DNA from: an uncultured Erythrobacter sp.
Lineage (GTDB): Bacteria; Pseudomonadota; Alphaproteobacteria; Sphingomonadales; Sphingomonadaceae
Assembly (NCBI GenBank): GCA_947502305.1
Contig: CANMZA010000001.1
Coordinates: 496,001 to 560,000 of the forward strand
Length of the DNA: 64,000 bases
Reading direction: 5' to 3'
The notes beneath the pieces were generated by a model. That model was not told where the DNA came from, ran no database searches, and saw nothing but the letters and a program-made list of their open reading frames with translations. The first letter of the stretch is position 1, and each line of letters begins with the position of its first letter. A program made the translations under genes and the position numbers. Shown here piece by piece: positions 39,435-49,232 of the stretch.

Positions 39435-41003
39435 CTAATTTTCGTTTCGCGCCCACCCTTCGCTGGCAGGCTCCAGAGAGTCGAGGAATTTGTCGGCGCT
39501 GTCCAAATAATCGTGCTGTTTCTCTTCCCCCATCCGGTCCCATGTCGCAAAGATACGGCCAATCCGGTGATTGCTTTTCAAACGGTCCCGGTGGCGGTCC
39601 ATAAAATGCCAATAGAGCGGGTTGAAAGGGCATGCGCCTTCGCCCGTTTTTTTCGATACGGAATAGGCGCAGTCTTTGCAGTAATCGGACATTTTGTTGA
39701 TGTAATTGCCGCTGGCTGCGTACGGTTTTGTCGCCAATTTTCCGCCATCGGCATAGAGGATCATCGCCGCCACATTGGGCAATTCGACCCATTCATAGGC
39801 GTCGGCATAAACGGCCAGATACCAATCTTGAACATCGCGCGGATTGATCCCGGCCAGCAGGCAAAAATTGCCCAGCACCATCAACCGTTGGATGTGATGC
39901 GCATGGGCGTTTTTATGCGTGGACCGGATGCAATCAGACAGGCACCGCATATCGGTATCCCCCGTCCAGAAAAATTCGGGCAAAGGGCGCGTCGCGGCCA
40001 ATTCATTGTCATGCGCCAGGCCGGGCATATGCATCCAGTAAAACCCGCGCACATATTCGCGCCAGCCGATGATTTGGCGGATAAATCCCTCGACCGAATT
40101 GAGCGGCGCGCGTCCATCCTCGTATGCTTTTTCCGCGCGGCGGCACAGTTCCAGCGGGTCCAGCAATCCGCAATTGATGCTGGTCGATAGCATCGAATGA
40201 AACAGATCGTCTGACCCGTGCACCATCGCGTCTTGATAGGGGCCGAAATTCTCAATCCGCGCGGCGAAAAATGCGTCGGCGGCCTCCTCTGCTTGGGCGG
40301 AGGTTACCGGCCATTCAAACGGGGTGAGCGCGCCGAAATGATCGGAAAAACGGTCCTCGACAAGCGCGATCACATCCTGCGTCATATCATCGGGCGCGAA
40401 TTTCGGGACAGACGGCGGGGAGGGCATGTCGCCGGGGGATTCGCGGTTTTCCTTGTCGTAATTCCAATCTCCGCCAGTGGGTTTGCCATCATCCTCCATC
40501 AGCAAACCGGTCTTGCGCCGCATCTCGCGGTAAAAATGCTCCATCGTCAAAGCCTTGCGCCCCTCCGCCCAATCGCGGAATTCGGCATGGGTTGCGATAA
40601 ATCGGTCGTCAGGCAGCAGCTCAATCGGGCATTCAAATTTATCGGGCCATTCCTCGATTGCTTGTTGCACGCGCCATTCGCTGGCCTCGGTCACATGGAT
40701 CGCGCGGGGGGAATGGCGTTCGATGGCGCGGGCAACTTCGCCGGTGAAGGTGCCGGAATTGCCGGTATCGTCCAGTTTTATGTAATCGACGCTCCACCCG
40801 GCATCGCGCAATTCGGCGGCAAAATGGCGCATGGCTGAGAATATCAGGACGATCTTTTGCTTGTGATGTTTGACGTAGGTTGCCTCGTCCCAAACCTCCA
40901 TCATCAAGATGACGCTATCGTCTTTTGTCCGCCCGCGCAGGCTGGATAAGGTGCGGGTCAATTGATCGCCAAGGATCGGGATTAGGATCGGGTTGTCAGG
41001 CAT
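39435..41003 (-). CDS. FeS-cluster bacterial cryptochrome/photolyase (FeS-BCP, PhrB-type)
   Basis: The 522-residue product belongs to the cryptochrome/photolyase family with a [4Fe-4S] cluster. C354, C442, C445 and C458 (YCKDCAYS and GACPF) have the same spacing as the cluster cysteines of Agrobacterium PhrB, a (6-4) photolyase. The N-terminus (PILIPILGDQL) and the INCGLLDPLELC and WREYVRGFYW blocks are typical. Light-driven repair of UV (6-4) photoproducts is likely, though some relatives are cryptochromes. A GST gene follows after 12 bases, and Ada lies about 3 kb upstream on the other strand. Confidence 0.93.
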   Translation of the reverse strand: MPDNPILIPILGDQLTRTLSSLRGRTKDDSVILMMEVWDEATYVKHHKQKIVLIFSAMRHFAAELRDAGWSVDYIKLDDTGNSGTFTGEVARAIERHSPRAIHVTEASEWRVQQAIEEWPDKFECPIELLPDDRFIATHAEFRDWAEGRKALTMEHFYREMRRKTGLLMEDDGKPTGGDWNYDKENRESPGDMPSPPSVPKFAPDDMTQDVIALVEDRFSDHFGALTPFEWPVTSAQAEEAADAFFAARIENFGPYQDAMVHGSDDLFHSMLSTSINCGLLDPLELCRRAEKAYEDGRAPLNSVEGFIRQIIGWREYVRGFYWMHMPGLAHDNELAATRPLPEFFWTGDTDMRCLSDCIRSTHKNAHAHHIQRLMVLGNFCLLAGINPRDVQDWYLAVYADAYEWVELPNVAAMILYADGGKLATKPYAASGNYINKMSDYCKDCAYSVSKKTGEGACPFNPLYWHFMDRHRDRLKSNHRIGRIFATWDRMGEEKQHDYLDSADKFLDSLEPASEGWARNEN

Positions 41004-41057
41004 TTCGGATCAATGCGCAGGGTCTAAAAAGGTGCCGGGAAAAAGGGTCCGCACAAC

Positions 41058-42563
41058 TCATTGATTGAGCGCCCTTTGCGCGGCGCTGCGATATTCAGGA
41101 TTGTTCAGCATTGACGACAGCAAGGGTTCCGCGACGCTGCGCTGCCCATCACGCGTCAGAGCCACCGCATAGGCATAGCGAAATTCTTCGACCCCCGGAT
41201 TGGCCACAAAGGCCCGGCCCAACCGGTCCAGCGCGGTATCAGATGGCTCCAGCCCTTGCTCAATGTAAGATTGGAAAGAGAGTGCGGCGGCCAACGGATG
41301 CCGCTCTGCATCGCTGGCGAGCGGTTCAAGCGTTTCGCGCAGATCATCAAAGGCCGCTGCATCGCCGGTTTCCTCCAATTTCACCAGACGCGACAGCACA
41401 ATCTCCGCCCGCAGAATCTGCGCCTGCGGTTGATCCGGGTCGAGCGCTAGGGACCGGTTCACCGCTGCCCATGCCTTTGCATCGGAATAGGGATTGGCGG
41501 TGACGATGAGCTCTCCGTTGGAAAAACCGAAGCCGCGAAACGCCGCATCGCCGCCCAATTGACTGGCGCGCGCGATGGCAAATTCGGCCGCCGCATATTC
41601 GTACCAAACCGGCGCGCTATCCGGGAATTCCTCAGTCAAATCGCTCAGCCTACGCGCGGTGCGTTCGCGTTTCTTGTCCACCAACCGTTCTATCCTGATC
41701 GCAATCAGAGCGATTTCATCCGGCGTCATGGGCCGAATTTCGACCGTTGCTTGCGGCTGCGGTGGCAAGGTGACGCGGCGCATATTGGGCGTCCTGCTGC
41801 GCATCCGTCCGCGAATATCGTCCGCCAATTGCGCCAAATCGCCCAGTTCGCTGGCGGCATCTTCCATCGTCCGCCCCGCGCTATAGGCATCCAAATACCG
41901 GTCCAATGCGCCCGAATATTGCGGATCAACCATCAGTGGATCAATCGCGACGCGGCTATAGCGGAAAAACTGGCCCCAACCGCGATCCGTGCGCGGTTTT
42001 ACGTCGGTCATAATAAGGTCAGACAGGGTCGATGCACTGACATTGCCGCGCATCGGACGCCGAATATCAGGTGCGCCAAGGATGAAGTGCCCATCCTCGC
42101 TCACATAAGTGGCAGAGAAAAAATTCGACAATCCGGTCATGATCCAGATCGGAGTCGTGCGCAGATATCCGCTGTCGATGTGATGGACGCTTTGCGCAAA
42201 TAGCAGCGAGGAATTGCGGAACACCGGTTCATAGGCGGTATTGTACTGCGAGAAGGCCGCTGAAATTTCGGGCGAGGAGACATTGCCGCCGTTCAAGCGC
42301 ATACCGAATGCGCGGGTGATCCGGTCATCATCTTTGTCGAGAAAGACATGCAGCTTTCGCCCCGACCGCGTCTGCGCAGGCAAAAGGTTATCCAAAAGCC
42401 GTTCAAACCCTTCCATGAATTGAACGAGCGTGGTCAGTTTTTCCTCATCAGATTTCGCGTGAACCACCAAATGGTCGCTTTCCGCCTTAAGCCAATCGGC
42501 GGCAGAAAGCGGAGCGTGCGACAGACAAAGGGCGAGCGACAGGAAAAAAGCGCGTGTAATCAT
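41058..42563 (-). CDS. Exported TPR protein with a degenerate peptidase-MA-like domain
   Basis: The 501-residue product has a signal peptide (FFLSLALCLSHAPLSA) and an N-terminal region shaped like the DUF1570/peptidase-MA gluzincin fold. The expected HExxH is AQSVH (123-127), and the expected WlxEGLaeYF is IWIMTGLSNFFSATY, with the glutamates replaced by T143 and N147. The zinc site therefore looks dead. Residues ~300-501 are TPR-like helical repeats. Similar exported proteins recur in sphingomonads and are uncharacterised. The fold call is inference from local pattern; the export and TPR-like parts are clearer. Confidence 0.72.
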   Translation of the reverse strand: MITRAFFLSLALCLSHAPLSAADWLKAESDHLVVHAKSDEEKLTTLVQFMEGFERLLDNLLPAQTRSGRKLHVFLDKDDDRITRAFGMRLNGGNVSSPEISAAFSQYNTAYEPVFRNSSLLFAQSVHHIDSGYLRTTPIWIMTGLSNFFSATYVSEDGHFILGAPDIRRPMRGNVSASTLSDLIMTDVKPRTDRGWGQFFRYSRVAIDPLMVDPQYSGALDRYLDAYSAGRTMEDAASELGDLAQLADDIRGRMRSRTPNMRRVTLPPQPQATVEIRPMTPDEIALIAIRIERLVDKKRERTARRLSDLTEEFPDSAPVWYEYAAAEFAIARASQLGGDAAFRGFGFSNGELIVTANPYSDAKAWAAVNRSLALDPDQPQAQILRAEIVLSRLVKLEETGDAAAFDDLRETLEPLASDAERHPLAAALSFQSYIEQGLEPSDTALDRLGRAFVANPGVEEFRYAYAVALTRDGQRSVAEPLLSSMLNNPEYRSAAQRALNQ

Positions 42564-42603
42564 CGCGCTAGACTACTCACTTCGTCCCAATTTTCAAATG
42601 CCA

Positions 42604-44796
42604 TCACACAAAGGAATAGGGATCAATATCAATCCCGACGCGCACGCCGGGCGGGAAATTCACGCTGGCGACCCAATGGCGCAGGGCGCTTTGTAAATTG
42701 GCGCTGCGCCGGGCGTTGACGAGGAAACGGTAGCGATACCGCCCGCGCAGCAATGCCATCGGGGCAGGGGCCGGTCCTAGGATGTAGAAATCATCTTGTG
42801 CAGGGCGGTTGTCGCCCAACCGGGCGGCAGCGGCGCGGGCTTCGCGTTCGTCTTCGCTGGATAGGATGATAGCGGCCCAACGTCCAAAGGGCGGCGCGCC
42901 GGCGTCTTTGCGGGCGTCCGTTTCGGCTGCATAGAATGCGTCGCGATCGCCATCTGCCAAGGCCGCGATCACAGGTGCATCCGGGTGGCGCGTTTGCAAG
43001 AGCACTTCGCCCGGTTTTGCGCCTCGGCCCGCGCGCCCTGCAACCTGCGCGACCTGTTGATAGGTGCGTTCCGCCGCGCGCAAATCGCCGCCCTCCAGCC
43101 CCAAATCGGCATCGACCACCCCGACCAGTGTGAGTTCAGGGAAATGGAACCCTTTGGTCACCAATTGCGTGCCGACGATAACGTCGATTGCCTTGGCCTC
43201 CGCCTGCGCGATAAATTCGGCGGCGCGTTCGGGGGAGCCAAGCGTGTCTGATGTGGCGACAGCAATGCGCGCCTCTGGAAACAGCGCTTTGACCTCATCG
43301 GCTATCCTTTCCACGCCGGGGCCGCAGGCGACAAGGCAATCGGCCTCTCCGCAATCGGGGCATTTTTCCGGCGGCTGCGTTTCCAGCCCGCAATGGTGGC
43401 ATGCAAGGCGGGAGGATAGGCGATGTTCGACCAGCCACGCGCTGCAATTGGGGCATTGGAACCGGTGCCCGCAATTTCTGCATAAAGTCAGCGGTGCGTA
43501 TCCCCGGCGGTTTAAGAACAGCAAAGATTGCTCTCCCGCCGCCAGTCGCGCCTTAATCCCGTCAATCAGCGGCGCAGAAAGCCATGCGCCCGCCGCCGGT
43601 TTTTCCAAGGTGAGATCGACTAGTTTGATTTCGGGCAATTGCGCACCGCCAAACCGGCTGGGCAGGACCAGTTTTGTGTAAGTCCCGCTATTCGCCATAT
43701 GCAGGCTTTCCAGCGCCGGGGTCGCACTGGCCAAGACGACGGGGATTTCTTCAAACCGGGCGCGCATAACCGACACGTCGCGGGCATTATAGCGGACGCC
43801 GTCATCTTGTTTGAAACTGATCTCATGCGCTTCGTCCACAACGATCAGACCGAGATTGGCATAGGGCAAAAACAGCGCCGAACGCGCGCCGACAATGACT
43901 TGCGCCCCGCCGCCCTCTGGCCCTTGCGCGATGGCCCGCCATGCTCTGCGCCGTTCGGTGGATTTGAGCGAGCTGTGCCATTGCACGGGCGCGGCGCCGA
44001 AACGCTGTTCAAACCGGGTGAGGAAGTTTTCAGTGAGCGCGATTTCAGGCAGCAGCACGAGCACTTGGCGGCCCATGCGGATGGCCTCTGCCACGGGTTC
44101 GAAATAGGTTTCTGTCTTGCCCGATCCTGTGACCCCGTCGAGCAGGAAGGGCGCAAATTTTCGCTCCTCCACCGCGCCAACCAATTCGCGCGCGACCCGC
44201 AATTGATCGGGTGACAAAGCGGGTTGATGATAATCGGCATTGGCGGGTGGGAAAGGGCGGTCAATCGCCACCGTCACAGGCTCAATCAACCCCGCACCAA
44301 CCATCCCGCGCAGCACCCCGTCAGAGACGCCGGAAATCTCAGCCAATTCGCGGATCGTTCCTTGCTCGCCCATCAAAGCGGCGAGCGCCTGTTTTCGTTG
44401 AGGGGTAATCCGCCCGGTTTTCTTAGGTTCGGCCTCTTCGCCGCTCAGCCGGTATTCCGTCATCGTTGCCGGGCCGCCCAATGCGCCGCCGCTGGATAAG
44501 ACCATCCGCGCCACGCTGGCCAAGGCCGCGCAATAATAATCGGCGGTCCATTCGATTAAGCGCCGCAGCGGCGCCGATAGCGGCGGAACATCGACGACCT
44601 CGCGGATCGGGCGCAATTTGCTGGCGTCAAAATCGCCGCCGGGCAATCGCCCTTCATCCCATACGATCCCTGTCACCGTGCGCGGGCCCAAGGGCGCGAT
44701 CACGACGCTGCCCGGGCGAATTTCGACCCCATCGGGCACGCTGTAATCAAGCGGACCAAGCGCAGCGTTGAGGACAAGAAGGCGGACACGGGTCAT
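42604..44796 (-). CDS. priA: Primosomal replication restart helicase PriA
   Basis: PriA reloads the replicative helicase at stalled forks. The 730-residue product has the N-terminal DNA-binding region (TRVRLLVLNAALGPLDYSVP), Walker A in GVTGSGKTETYF, DEAHEIS, and the zinc-binding cysteine cluster (CRNCGHRFQCPNCS, CHHCG, CPDCG). A C-terminal helicase lobe contains GRAGRG. The ATG at 44796 begins at the conserved N-terminus; longer in-frame starts lack homology. The gene ends 40 bp from the divergently placed peptidase-like gene upstream on the map. Confidence 0.97.
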   Translation of the reverse strand: MTRVRLLVLNAALGPLDYSVPDGVEIRPGSVVIAPLGPRTVTGIVWDEGRLPGGDFDASKLRPIREVVDVPPLSAPLRRLIEWTADYYCAALASVARMVLSSGGALGGPATMTEYRLSGEEAEPKKTGRITPQRKQALAALMGEQGTIRELAEISGVSDGVLRGMVGAGLIEPVTVAIDRPFPPANADYHQPALSPDQLRVARELVGAVEERKFAPFLLDGVTGSGKTETYFEPVAEAIRMGRQVLVLLPEIALTENFLTRFEQRFGAAPVQWHSSLKSTERRRAWRAIAQGPEGGGAQVIVGARSALFLPYANLGLIVVDEAHEISFKQDDGVRYNARDVSVMRARFEEIPVVLASATPALESLHMANSGTYTKLVLPSRFGGAQLPEIKLVDLTLEKPAAGAWLSAPLIDGIKARLAAGEQSLLFLNRRGYAPLTLCRNCGHRFQCPNCSAWLVEHRLSSRLACHHCGLETQPPEKCPDCGEADCLVACGPGVERIADEVKALFPEARIAVATSDTLGSPERAAEFIAQAEAKAIDVIVGTQLVTKGFHFPELTLVGVVDADLGLEGGDLRAAERTYQQVAQVAGRAGRGAKPGEVLLQTRHPDAPVIAALADGDRDAFYAAETDARKDAGAPPFGRWAAIILSSEDEREARAAAARLGDNRPAQDDFYILGPAPAPMALLRGRYRYRFLVNARRSANLQSALRHWVASVNFPPGVRVGIDIDPYSFV

Positions 44797-44853
44797 CGCC
44801 TCGTGACATAGAGACGCTTTGCGATAAGTACCACCAGAGGAGAGGATTTTGAT

Positions 44854-45549
44854 ATGACCGGACTGATCGCCAAACACGCAAACCGCCGCGCTTTTCTGCA
44901 AACTGGCGGGATTGGGGCGCTGGCTTTGGCCTTGGCAGGATGCGCCAGCCTGCCGGGTTTTAGCATGACCGATGCGGTGCGGCGATTGCTGTTATTGGCG
45001 AGCGAGAATGCCTTTGCCCGGTTGACCGCACCCGATGGCTATTGGGATCAACAAGTGGGCCGGCTTGGGCTCAGCAATCTGATCGGTGCGCGCGGTGATA
45101 TTTTATCGACATTGCTGACTTCGGCGCTGTTTAAAGACCGGCTCGAAGGGGCCTTTGCCGATATTGCGGTCGAAGGGTCGGCTCGGGCTGCTCCGATTGT
45201 CACCGATGCGGTGCGGGTCATTGGCCTTGCGAATGCGGTGCAATTGGTGCGCGGCGGGCCGAAAGCTGCGACACAGGCTTTGCGCGGTGAGCTGGGTGGG
45301 CGTTTGATCGAAGAAATGGTGCCAGAATTGGGGCAAGCTATCCGCATCGCCTCTGATCCCTTGGTGGCGGAACTGATTAATTCTGCGGCGGGCACCGATG
45401 TGTCCGGGATTGCGCAGAGGCTTGCGGGCAATATTGACGATGCAATCTGGACAGAGATTGGCACCGAAGAAGCCGCAATCCGCGCCAATCCTCGCAGCAC
45501 CAATGATCCCGTTTTGATCGGCGTGTTCGGTATCGGCTCAGCGCTTTAG
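44854..45549 (+). CDS. DUF4197 lipoprotein with Tat-like signal
   Basis: The 231-residue product begins with a twin-arginine-like RRAFLQ (11-16) and a lipobox ALAGC (cysteine 30), suggesting Tat export and lipid attachment. The rest is DUF4197-type alpha-helical sequence (FARLTAPDGYWDQQVGRLG, then LIEEMVPELGQAIRIASDP). The family is of unknown function. GAGGAGAGGA precedes the ATG. It is divergent from priA. Confidence 0.85.
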   Translation: MTGLIAKHANRRAFLQTGGIGALALALAGCASLPGFSMTDAVRRLLLLASENAFARLTAPDGYWDQQVGRLGLSNLIGARGDILSTLLTSALFKDRLEGAFADIAVEGSARAAPIVTDAVRVIGLANAVQLVRGGPKAATQALRGELGGRLIEEMVPELGQAIRIASDPLVAELINSAAGTDVSGIAQRLAGNIDDAIWTEIGTEEAAIRANPRSTNDPVLIGVFGIGSAL

Positions 45550-45577
45550 GGCTGATCCAAGTGCGTTCTGGCCGCGA

Positions 45578-46252
45578 TCAAAACCGCGCAGTAATTCCAA
45601 TATTGGCGATGTGATCAATCCGGTCTTCGCCGTCACGAACAGCATATTGGTTCAAATATCCCGGCGTCACCGAAATCCCTTCTGCGACAGGCAGGGACAC
45701 GCCCGCAAAATTGCGCCACACGGCGATGCCGCCGCGATTAAAGCGCGTTTCGTTCACGCCAATAAACGGCTCGGTATAAAGAACCAGGGTCGCCGCTTCG
45801 CTGATCGGTGCGCGCAGCTGAATCTGGTTGCGATACCGCAAGCCCGTTTCGCCATCCTCTTCGAAAAACCGCTGCTCAAACCGGTTGCGCGATGTGACGC
45901 TCACGCCGTTCTGTCCGCGAAACAGGACGATTGTGGCCTCTTGATAAATCCGGTGTTCGTTCACCTCCACCGGACCAATCGGATCGGTAAGAATATAAGC
46001 ATAGCCGCCGCCGATCGTGACCGCACTGCTGACCCGCTTTCCAATAAAGGAACGCAGCAACAATTGCCCCAGCCGATCCGCATCATTGGTGAACCGCTCC
46101 TGCGCCTCCGCGCGCACAAACCAATCATTATCCTCGCCCAGATCAATCACCGCGACTTGCGCGCCCCAGACATTGAAATCCTCCTGCGTCGCCGCTGCTT
46201 GAACGCTCGTCAGGGCCGCAAAAGCGGCAATAAACAGGGATAAAAAGCGCAT
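45578..46252 (-). CDS. DUF2490 outer-membrane beta-barrel-like protein
   Basis: The 224-residue product has a signal peptide (FLSLFIAAFAALTSVQA) and alternating beta-strand sequence with aromatic edges, e.g. GGGYAYILTD and SRNRFEQRFFEEDGETGLRYR, ending in IGITARF. This fits a small barrel of DUF2490 type. The role is unknown. It faces the transaldolase gene across a 190-bp divergent spacer. Confidence 0.85.
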   Translation of the reverse strand: MRFLSLFIAAFAALTSVQAAATQEDFNVWGAQVAVIDLGEDNDWFVRAEAQERFTNDADRLGQLLLRSFIGKRVSSAVTIGGGYAYILTDPIGPVEVNEHRIYQEATIVLFRGQNGVSVTSRNRFEQRFFEEDGETGLRYRNQIQLRAPISEAATLVLYTEPFIGVNETRFNRGGIAVWRNFAGVSLPVAEGISVTPGYLNQYAVRDGEDRIDHIANIGITARF

Positions 46253-46442
46253 GGTTTTCGTGATCCGTTGGCAAAAATTTTGGTTGTTCGCCGGTTAAAC
46301 CCCTAGGCGCCATGCGGGTTCCCCACCAAAAATGCTGGGCCTTTTGCATGCGCGCGTGCTGGCGTCATGCGGGGCGCTGTGCCATTTCCCGCTGCAACGA
46401 ATCAAAATCGCCCATTTGGGGCCAAACGAAAGAGCGCCGAGT

Positions 46443-47096
46443 ATGAAATTCTTCGTCGACACCGCAGAAATTGACGACATCAAAGAACTGGCCAGCACAG
46501 GCCTTCTCGATGGTGTGACGACCAACCCGTCGCTGATCCACAAATCGGGCCGCGATTTCATGGAAGTGACAAAGGAAATCTGCGGCCTCACCGATGGTCC
46601 GGTTTCTGCCGAAGTCGTCGCGCTTGATCACGAAACGATGATGAAAGAGGCCGAAGTCCTGCGCAAGATCGCGGATAATGTCTGCATCAAAGTGCCCTTG
46701 ACGGTGGATGGTTTGAAAACGTGCAAGGCGCTGACCAGCGAAGGCACTATGGTCAATGTGACGCTGTGCTTTTCTGCCAACCAGGCCTTGCTGGCGGCCA
46801 AAGCGGGCGCGACCTTTATCTCGCCATTTGTCGGGCGGCACGATGACAATGGTTTCGACGGGATGGACCTGATCGAGGATATTCGCCTGATCTATGACAA
46901 CTACCTTTATGACACCGAAATCCTGGTCGCGAGCATCCGCCACACGACCCATATTTTGGAAAGCGCGAAAATTGGCGCCGACGTCATCACTGCGCCGCCG
47001 AAAGTCATCATGGGCCTGTTCAAACATGTCCTGACCGACAAAGGGATTGAGGCATTCATGGCCGATTGGGCCAAGACCGGGCAATCGATCCTCTAA
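46443..47096 (+). CDS. fsa: Fructose-6-phosphate aldolase / short transaldolase (TalC/Fsa type)
   Basis: The 217-residue product is a short class-I transaldolase family enzyme: [18 protein letters not shown] opening, TTNPSL, the Schiff-base lysine in NVCIKVPLT and the [13 protein letters not shown] loop. It joins aldehydes to dihydroxyacetone units or moves them in the pentose pathway; which activity dominates is unclear. The ATG at 46443 starts exactly at the conserved N-terminus. cobT starts 13 bases after the stop. priA, fsa and cobT together are a recurrent alphaproteobacterial order. Confidence 0.9.
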   Translation: MKFFVDTAEIDDIKELASTGLLDGVTTNPSLIHKSGRDFMEVTKEICGLTDGPVSAEVVALDHETMMKEAEVLRKIADNVCIKVPLTVDGLKTCKALTSEGTMVNVTLCFSANQALLAAKAGATFISPFVGRHDDNGFDGMDLIEDIRLIYDNYLYDTEILVASIRHTTHILESAKIGADVITAPPKVIMGLFKHVLTDKGIEAFMADWAKTGQSIL

Positions 47097-47109
47097 GACC
47101 CGGACGCAA

Positions 47110-48954
47110 ATGGCAGAAGAAACCCCTCTCGACACGTTTAAGCATGCGCTGACCGGCGCATCGCGCGCGATTGCCCGCGATGCAGAGGTTGAGGTCGCGT
47201 GGAGCGCGGATGTGCCCGGCGCGTCCGGCAACCGTTTCCGAGTGCCATTGCCCGCGCGCGATTTGCCCGCCGATCAAGTCGCTGAGGCGCGCGGTTTTGC
47301 CGACAGTTTCTCGCTCAAACTGCGCCATCATGACGCCGGAATGCATGCAATCGGCGCGCCGCCAGAACCCGTGGCGCGCGCGTGCTATGATGCGGTTGAA
47401 CTGGTCCGGTATGAGGCGCTGGGCTCTAACAATTACGCCGGGATGCGCGATAATCTGGATGGCGCCTTGGCGGTGCGGATGGGCGGTGATCCGATCACCC
47501 GCGCGCAAAATCCAGAGGAAGTGCCCTTGCAAGGCGCGCTGGCTTTGTTGGTGCGTGAAAAGCTGACCGGACAAACGATCCCAGACAGCGCTTTGCCCGC
47601 CGTCAATATGGTGCGCGGCTGGATCGAAGACAGCGTGGGCGAGGGGATTGAAGACCTCGCCGGATCCTTGGATGATCAGGCGGCGTTTCAGAAACTCACG
47701 CTTGATATGCTGCGCGATCTGGATCTGACGCGGCCCACCGACGCACCCGACGACACGGATAGCGACGATTCCGATGAGGATGACGGCGAGCAGGACGATC
47801 AGTCGGGCGATGAGCAGCAAGAGGGCGATGCCGACCCGCAAAGCGCCGAAGTCGCCGGCGACATGGCCGAAGGCGATGGGGAGGGCGATGCGGATAGCGA
47901 ACTCAGCGCCGATGAAGATATGCAGGACGGCGAGCCGGGCGAAGAAGGCGATGCCTCCAACGCGCCCGTCCGCCCCAATCGCCCCTCGGCTGAGATTCCC
48001 GATGGCCTCGATTATGCGGCCTTTACCGAACGTTTTGACGAAGAAGTCGAAGCGCCTGAATTGTGCGATGCAGAGGAATTGGACCGGCTGCGTGCTTATC
48101 TCGATAGCCAGCTAACCGGCTTGCAAGGCGTTGTCACACGCTTGGCCAATCGGTTGCAACGGCGATTGATGGCGCAACAAAACCGCAGCTGGGATTTCGA
48201 TCAGGAAGAAGGCGTCTTGGATGCCGCGCGGCTGTCGCGGATCGTTGTCTCACCCGGCACTGCGCTGACTTATAAGGTGGAACGGGACATTGATTTTAAG
48301 GACACGATTGTCACGCTGTTGATCGACAATTCCGGCTCCATGCGCGGACGTCCGATCTCCATCGCCGCGATCAGCGCCGATATCCTTGCGCGCACGCTGG
48401 AACGGTGCGGCGTGAAGACCGAAATTCTCGGCTTTACCACCCGCGCATGGAAAGGCGGCCAATCGCGCGAAGCATGGCTGGCCGATGGCAAGCCGGAAGG
48501 GCCGGGGCGGCTCAATGATTTGCGCCACATCATCTACAAACAGGCCGATGAACCATGGCGCCGCGCGCGCCGCAATCTCGGCCTGATGATGCGCGAAGGG
48601 CTGCTGAAAGAAAACATCGATGGCGAGGCGCTTTTATGGGCGCATTCCCGCCTGATCTACCGTCCCGAAGAACGCCGCATCCTGATGGTAATTTCCGACG
48701 GCGCGCCGGTTGATGACAGCACGTTGAGCGTCAACAGTGCCGGTTATCTGGAGGCGCATTTGCGCGGCGTGATCGAGTGGATCGAAAAAGCATCGCCGGT
48801 GCAATTGGTCGCCATTGGTATCGGGCATGATGTGACGCGATATTACCGGCGCGCGGTGACGATCATGGATGTCGAACAATTGGGCGGCACGATTATGGAG
48901 CAGCTGGCGGAGTTGTTCGAGGATGAGAAGGGTGCGGGGCGCGGTCGGCGGTGA
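47110..48954 (+). CDS. cobT: Aerobic cobaltochelatase subunit CobT
   Basis: CobT, with CobS and CobN, inserts cobalt into hydrogenobyrinic acid a,c-diamide in the aerobic B12 pathway. The 614-residue product has an N-terminal helical domain with a [19 protein letters not shown] opening, a long acidic low-complexity linker (~215-295) and a C-terminal von Willebrand A domain with the MIDAS motif DNSGSM. The latter continues into the [20 protein letters not shown] block. Length is usual. CobS and CobN are not in the window. A small membrane-protein gene follows with overlap. Confidence 0.96.
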   Translation: MAEETPLDTFKHALTGASRAIARDAEVEVAWSADVPGASGNRFRVPLPARDLPADQVAEARGFADSFSLKLRHHDAGMHAIGAPPEPVARACYDAVELVRYEALGSNNYAGMRDNLDGALAVRMGGDPITRAQNPEEVPLQGALALLVREKLTGQTIPDSALPAVNMVRGWIEDSVGEGIEDLAGSLDDQAAFQKLTLDMLRDLDLTRPTDAPDDTDSDDSDEDDGEQDDQSGDEQQEGDADPQSAEVAGDMAEGDGEGDADSELSADEDMQDGEPGEEGDASNAPVRPNRPSAEIPDGLDYAAFTERFDEEVEAPELCDAEELDRLRAYLDSQLTGLQGVVTRLANRLQRRLMAQQNRSWDFDQEEGVLDAARLSRIVVSPGTALTYKVERDIDFKDTIVTLLIDNSGSMRGRPISIAAISADILARTLERCGVKTEILGFTTRAWKGGQSREAWLADGKPEGPGRLNDLRHIIYKQADEPWRRARRNLGLMMREGLLKENIDGEALLWAHSRLIYRPEERRILMVISDGAPVDDSTLSVNSAGYLEAHLRGVIEWIEKASPVQLVAIGIGHDVTRYYRRAVTIMDVEQLGGTIMEQLAELFEDEKGAGRGRR

Positions 48955-48956
48955 GC

Positions 48957-49232
48957 ATGGATGGTTTACTGATTGGGGCAGGCCTCGCGTTGGTTGCTGC
49001 CGCGATCCCCGCCATTGTTCGTCCGCACGCTTTGACAAATCAATCGCTGCGCAATCGGGACCGTAGGCTGAACGAGCTTCGTAGCGGAGCGGAAGAACGC
49101 TATTTTGAAGAGCGCCGCGAACTTGAATCCTACACGCCGCGCTATAACCCCAGCAATCAAACGATCCGCAGAATGGGCCTTATCGGGCTCGCTTTGGGAT
49201 GTGTTTCCATTTTCCAAGGAATGACCCAATGA
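48957..49232 (+). CDS. Small membrane protein of unknown function
   Basis: The 91-residue product has an N-terminal hydrophobic helix (LLIGAGLALVAAAIPAIV), a charged central region (RNRDRRLNELRSGAEERYFE) and a second hydrophobic segment near the end (MGLIGLALGCVSIF). The ATG at 48957 follows the cobT stop by two bases; a GTG at 48951 would overlap it. The stop shares ATGA with the nitroreductase start, so cobT, this gene and the nitroreductase gene form a tight operon. No family recognised. Confidence 0.75.
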   Translation: MDGLLIGAGLALVAAAIPAIVRPHALTNQSLRNRDRRLNELRSGAEERYFEERRELESYTPRYNPSNQTIRRMGLIGLALGCVSIFQGMTQ

